Source: Ruminococcus flavefaciens
GTDB taxonomy: Bacteria > Bacillota > Clostridia > Oscillospirales > Ruminococcaceae
Length of the DNA stretch: 43,541 bases
Direction of reading: 5' to 3'
Assembly: GCA_902762855.1 (NCBI GenBank)
Contig: CACWPR010000008.1
Span: 1-43,541 of the forward strand
A program made the position numbers and the translations under genes. The notes below the pieces were generated by a model. That model was not told where the DNA came from, ran no database searches, and saw nothing but the letters and a program-made list of their open reading frames with translations. Shown piece after piece: positions 42,175-43,541 of this stretch; within the stretch, counting starts at the first letter, position 1, and the number at the start of each line of letters is the position of its first letter.

Positions 42175-42723
42175 TCAAGAGTATTCTCCATCAGGACTGG
42201 GCCAGACTCTGTAAGCAGGTTTACACCCACCGCCGCCGTTGATGTCAGCCGTCCAGACCTCGATAGTGCTAATGTCATTCTGGCGATAACCTATCAGCCA
42301 TATATTGGCGTTTTTAGGTCCTTTGTACTTCACCTTTCCCAGCTTATCGATATAATCGGTATTATTCATAGCATCGCAGAAATCCTGACCGTCAGCATCA
42401 TCAGCGACCCAGCTTGTGCAATTTGCATTTGTCTTGCACACAAGAACAAGGTCATAGGAATCAGTGCCGGCACTGTTAGTAACAGTCACCGGAAACGACG
42501 TAGTATCGCACTTATAGAAAGACTCCGAAGCATCTTCGTCATCAGAAACGACGGAAAAAGCAGCCTTTCCGATAGAATTGCCGGCAGAAATATCAGCCTT
42601 TTTGTACGACTTTTTGATATAGCCGCTGAGCATGGGGATAAGGATAGCAGCCAGCACACCGATAACAGTAATTACGACGATAAGCTCGATAAGAGTAAAG
42701 CCCTTATGATTCCTTTTTTTCAT
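42175..42723 (-). CDS. Type IV pilin-like (pseudopilin) protein
   Basis: 182 residues. A short basic leader K-K-R-N-H-K-G precedes F-T-L-I-E-L-I-V-V, the prepilin peptidase (PilD-type) cleavage and methylation site: cut after Gly8, Glu at mature position 5. A 20-residue hydrophobic helix follows. The soluble domain has several Cys and ends near W-P-S-P-D-G-E-Y. Such proteins form thin pili or type II-like secretion pseudopili; in ruminococci pili aid cellulose adhesion. No peptidase, ATPase or other pilus gene is within the window, so it is an orphan here. GGGAGG precedes the ATG. It has its own promoter at 42795-42823 and a terminator. Confidence 0.88.
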   Translation of the reverse strand: MKKRNHKGFTLIELIVVITVIGVLAAILIPMLSGYIKKSYKKADISAGNSIGKAAFSVVSDDEDASESFYKCDTTSFPVTVTNSAGTDSYDLVLVCKTNANCTSWVADDADGQDFCDAMNNTDYIDKLGKVKYKGPKNANIWLIGYRQNDISTIEVWTADINGGGGCKPAYRVWPSPDGEYS

Positions 42724-42794
42724 ATTTCAACCCTCCCAAAAGATCTCCCTCTATAATGATGATATGCCCTATATTCGGCACTTTGTCTATTTAC

Positions 42795-42823
42795 AGTATA
42801 TTACAATAGGTAATAATTGTCAA
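42795..42823 (-). promoter_or_regulatory. Promoter of the pilin-like gene
   Basis: On the minus strand TTGACA (42818-42823) and TATACT (42795-42800) are separated by 17 bases, with a leader of about 65 bases. Confidence 0.8.
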
Positions 42824-43220
42824 GGCAATATTAATGGATTTTTTATTTTAACCGATTATTCGTCATTTTAAACAAATTTGTCCTGTTTCCTTGTCGCAAC
42901 GATATTTTCTTAGTCAAATACTCGCAGACAATTCCCTCAATAATTTACCACAAGTATACCCGGTACAACTTCCTATTCAAATGAGAATATCCGCTGTCAT
43001 ACGCAGTTCATCAATCAGAACTTACGCCAATAGCTTTAGCTCAGGTGCATTTTCATCGCAAAGCCCTCAGATCAGAACTGCGATCATTTAAATACCTGGT
43101 CAGATACATTAAATTTTCAATATAAAGTGGTTTGGTTCCGGCTCTTTATAAAAAGCGCCAGTCCATTTAGCAGAAACTATTGTGCATATCGCTGAAATTT
43201 TATTCTTTCAGATTTTCCTC
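42824..43220. other. Gene-free A+T-rich stretch
   Basis: Between the pilin promoter and the tRNA promoter I see no credible gene. One frame from TTG 42891 (66 residues) lacks a ribosome-binding site and protein-like composition. No long repeat or strong hairpin is visible. Confidence 0.6.
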
Positions 43221-43249
43221 TTGACTTTGTCCGATTTTTAGTGTATAAT
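43221..43249 (+). promoter_or_regulatory. Promoter of the tRNA Met-Glu genes
   Basis: TTGACT (43221-43226) and perfect TATAAT (43244-43249) are separated by 17 bases, 31 bases before the first tRNA. Confidence 0.85.
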
Positions 43250-43280
43250 AATACAGTCGCAAGTGTTGCGGCAATAATAT

Positions 43281-43357
43281 GGCGGCATAGCTCAGTTGGC
43301 TAGAGTACTCGGTTCATACCCGATTGGTCGTTGGTTCAAATCCTACTGCCGCTACCA
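43281..43357 (+). tRNA. tRNA-Met (anticodon CAT), elongator type
   Basis: 77 bases with encoded CCA. Acceptor GGCGGCA/TGCCGCT (G1-U72 as in Bacillus elongator tRNA-Met), anticodon loop TTCATAC with CAT. The anticodon stem has a C27-U43 mismatch at its outer end, and the T stem has a U-U mismatch (GTTGG/CCTAC). Elongator Met fits better than tRNA-Ile(CAT), but the two cannot be fully separated by eye. Confidence 0.85.
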
Positions 43358-43360
43358 AAG

Positions 43361-43385
43361 AAGCGTTATCTTTAAGATAACGCTT
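43361..43385 (+). other. 10-bp hairpin between tRNA-Met and tRNA-Glu
   Basis: AAGCGTTATC (43361-43370) pairs perfectly with GATAACGCTT (43376-43385) around TTTAA, then TATAT. It could be a weak terminator or an RNA-processing signal between the two tRNAs. Confidence 0.55.
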
Positions 43386-43390
43386 TATAT

Positions 43391-43465
43391 GGCCCGTTGG
43401 TCAAGAGGTTAAGACATCGCCCTTTCACGGCGGAATCATGGGTTCAATTCCCGTACGGGTCACCA
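43391..43465 (+). tRNA. tRNA-Glu (anticodon TTC)
   Basis: 75 bases with encoded CCA. Acceptor GGCCCGT/ACGGGTC, anticodon arm CGCCCTTTCACGGCG with TTC, T arm GGGTTCAATTCCC. Second gene of the tRNA pair. Confidence 0.93.
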
Positions 43466-43474
43466 TTCAACATT

Positions 43475-43514
43475 CTCGGAAACAGCGTAATTACGTTGTT
43501 TCCGAGTTTTTCTT
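43475..43514 (+). terminator. Intrinsic terminator of the tRNA Met-Glu transcript
   Basis: CTCGGAAACA (43475-43484) pairs with TGTTTCCGAG (43497-43506), followed by TTTTTCTTTT. Confidence 0.88.
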
Positions 43515-43541
43515 TTATAGTGAAAATCCGCTTTGTTCTTT

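Noticed and set aside
42891-43091. Small plus-strand open frame of 66 codons
   Set aside because: TTG start with no ribosome-binding site, low-complexity Ser/Gln/Ile composition, no promoter immediately upstream.

Overview
The window looks like a chromosomal segment of a fibre-degrading Ruminococcus or close relative (Bacillota, Clostridia). Three secreted proteins carry dockerin domains. The first ends in the D-A-D-C-D-G / V-K-M-N-D-V-V-L style typical of cellulosomal ruminococci. There is also a highly codon-biased GH94 cellobiose phosphorylase, a ferredoxin-dependent 2-oxoacid oxidoreductase, an anaerobic-type FASII cluster with FabK, and A+T-rich promoters of TTGACA-N17-TATAAT type. I found no transposase, phage gene or CRISPR array. 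It is a core chromosomal region with some accessory surface-protein genes.

Layout. 77-2926(-): a dockerin-bearing putative metallopeptidase. 3229-6679(+): a P-loop ATPase, then a strongly structured leader, then ferredoxin and the three subunits of a 2-oxoacid:ferredoxin oxidoreductase. 6692-7488: a divergent XRE regulator with twin operators facing a decayed zinc-ribbon lipoprotein-like gene. 7527-9538(-): a TPM-like membrane protein coupled to a zinc-ribbon protein. 9823-15131(+): citrate synthase, a duplicated 59-bp intergenic repeat, aldose 1-epimerase and cellobiose phosphorylase. 15189-17591(+): a DUF3592-like protein and a Na/Pi symporter.

17671-27480(-) is a fatty-acid operon in the order fabH-fabK-fabG-fabF-accB-[two paralogous membrane proteins]-fabZ-accC-accD-accA-acpP. 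fabD is transcribed divergently at 27733 and leads into aroE, aroK, an uncharacterised amidohydrolase and a leucine-rich dockerin protein. guaB follows (32648-34120). 34202-38318(-) holds typA and three lipoproteins. Three tRNA genes (Pro, Thr, Tyr) share one promoter. Then come an acidic membrane-anchored helical protein, rsmE, an SH3-dockerin-C39 peptidase, an orphan type IV pilin-like protein, and a Met-Glu tRNA pair.

How the genes fit together. Secreted dockerin proteins would bind cohesin scaffolds outside the cell. Imported cellobiose is split by phosphorolysis to glucose and glucose-1-phosphate, with the epimerase balancing anomers. Citrate synthase and the oxidoreductase link acetyl-CoA or 2-oxoacids to amino-acid synthesis. 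The FASII operon builds membrane lipids. The strongest leads to undescribed biology are the pair of paralogous membrane proteins inside the FASII operon, the folded RNA leader upstream of the oxidoreductase operon, and the unusual dockerin architectures. All functions are read from sequence motifs only; no database search was run.
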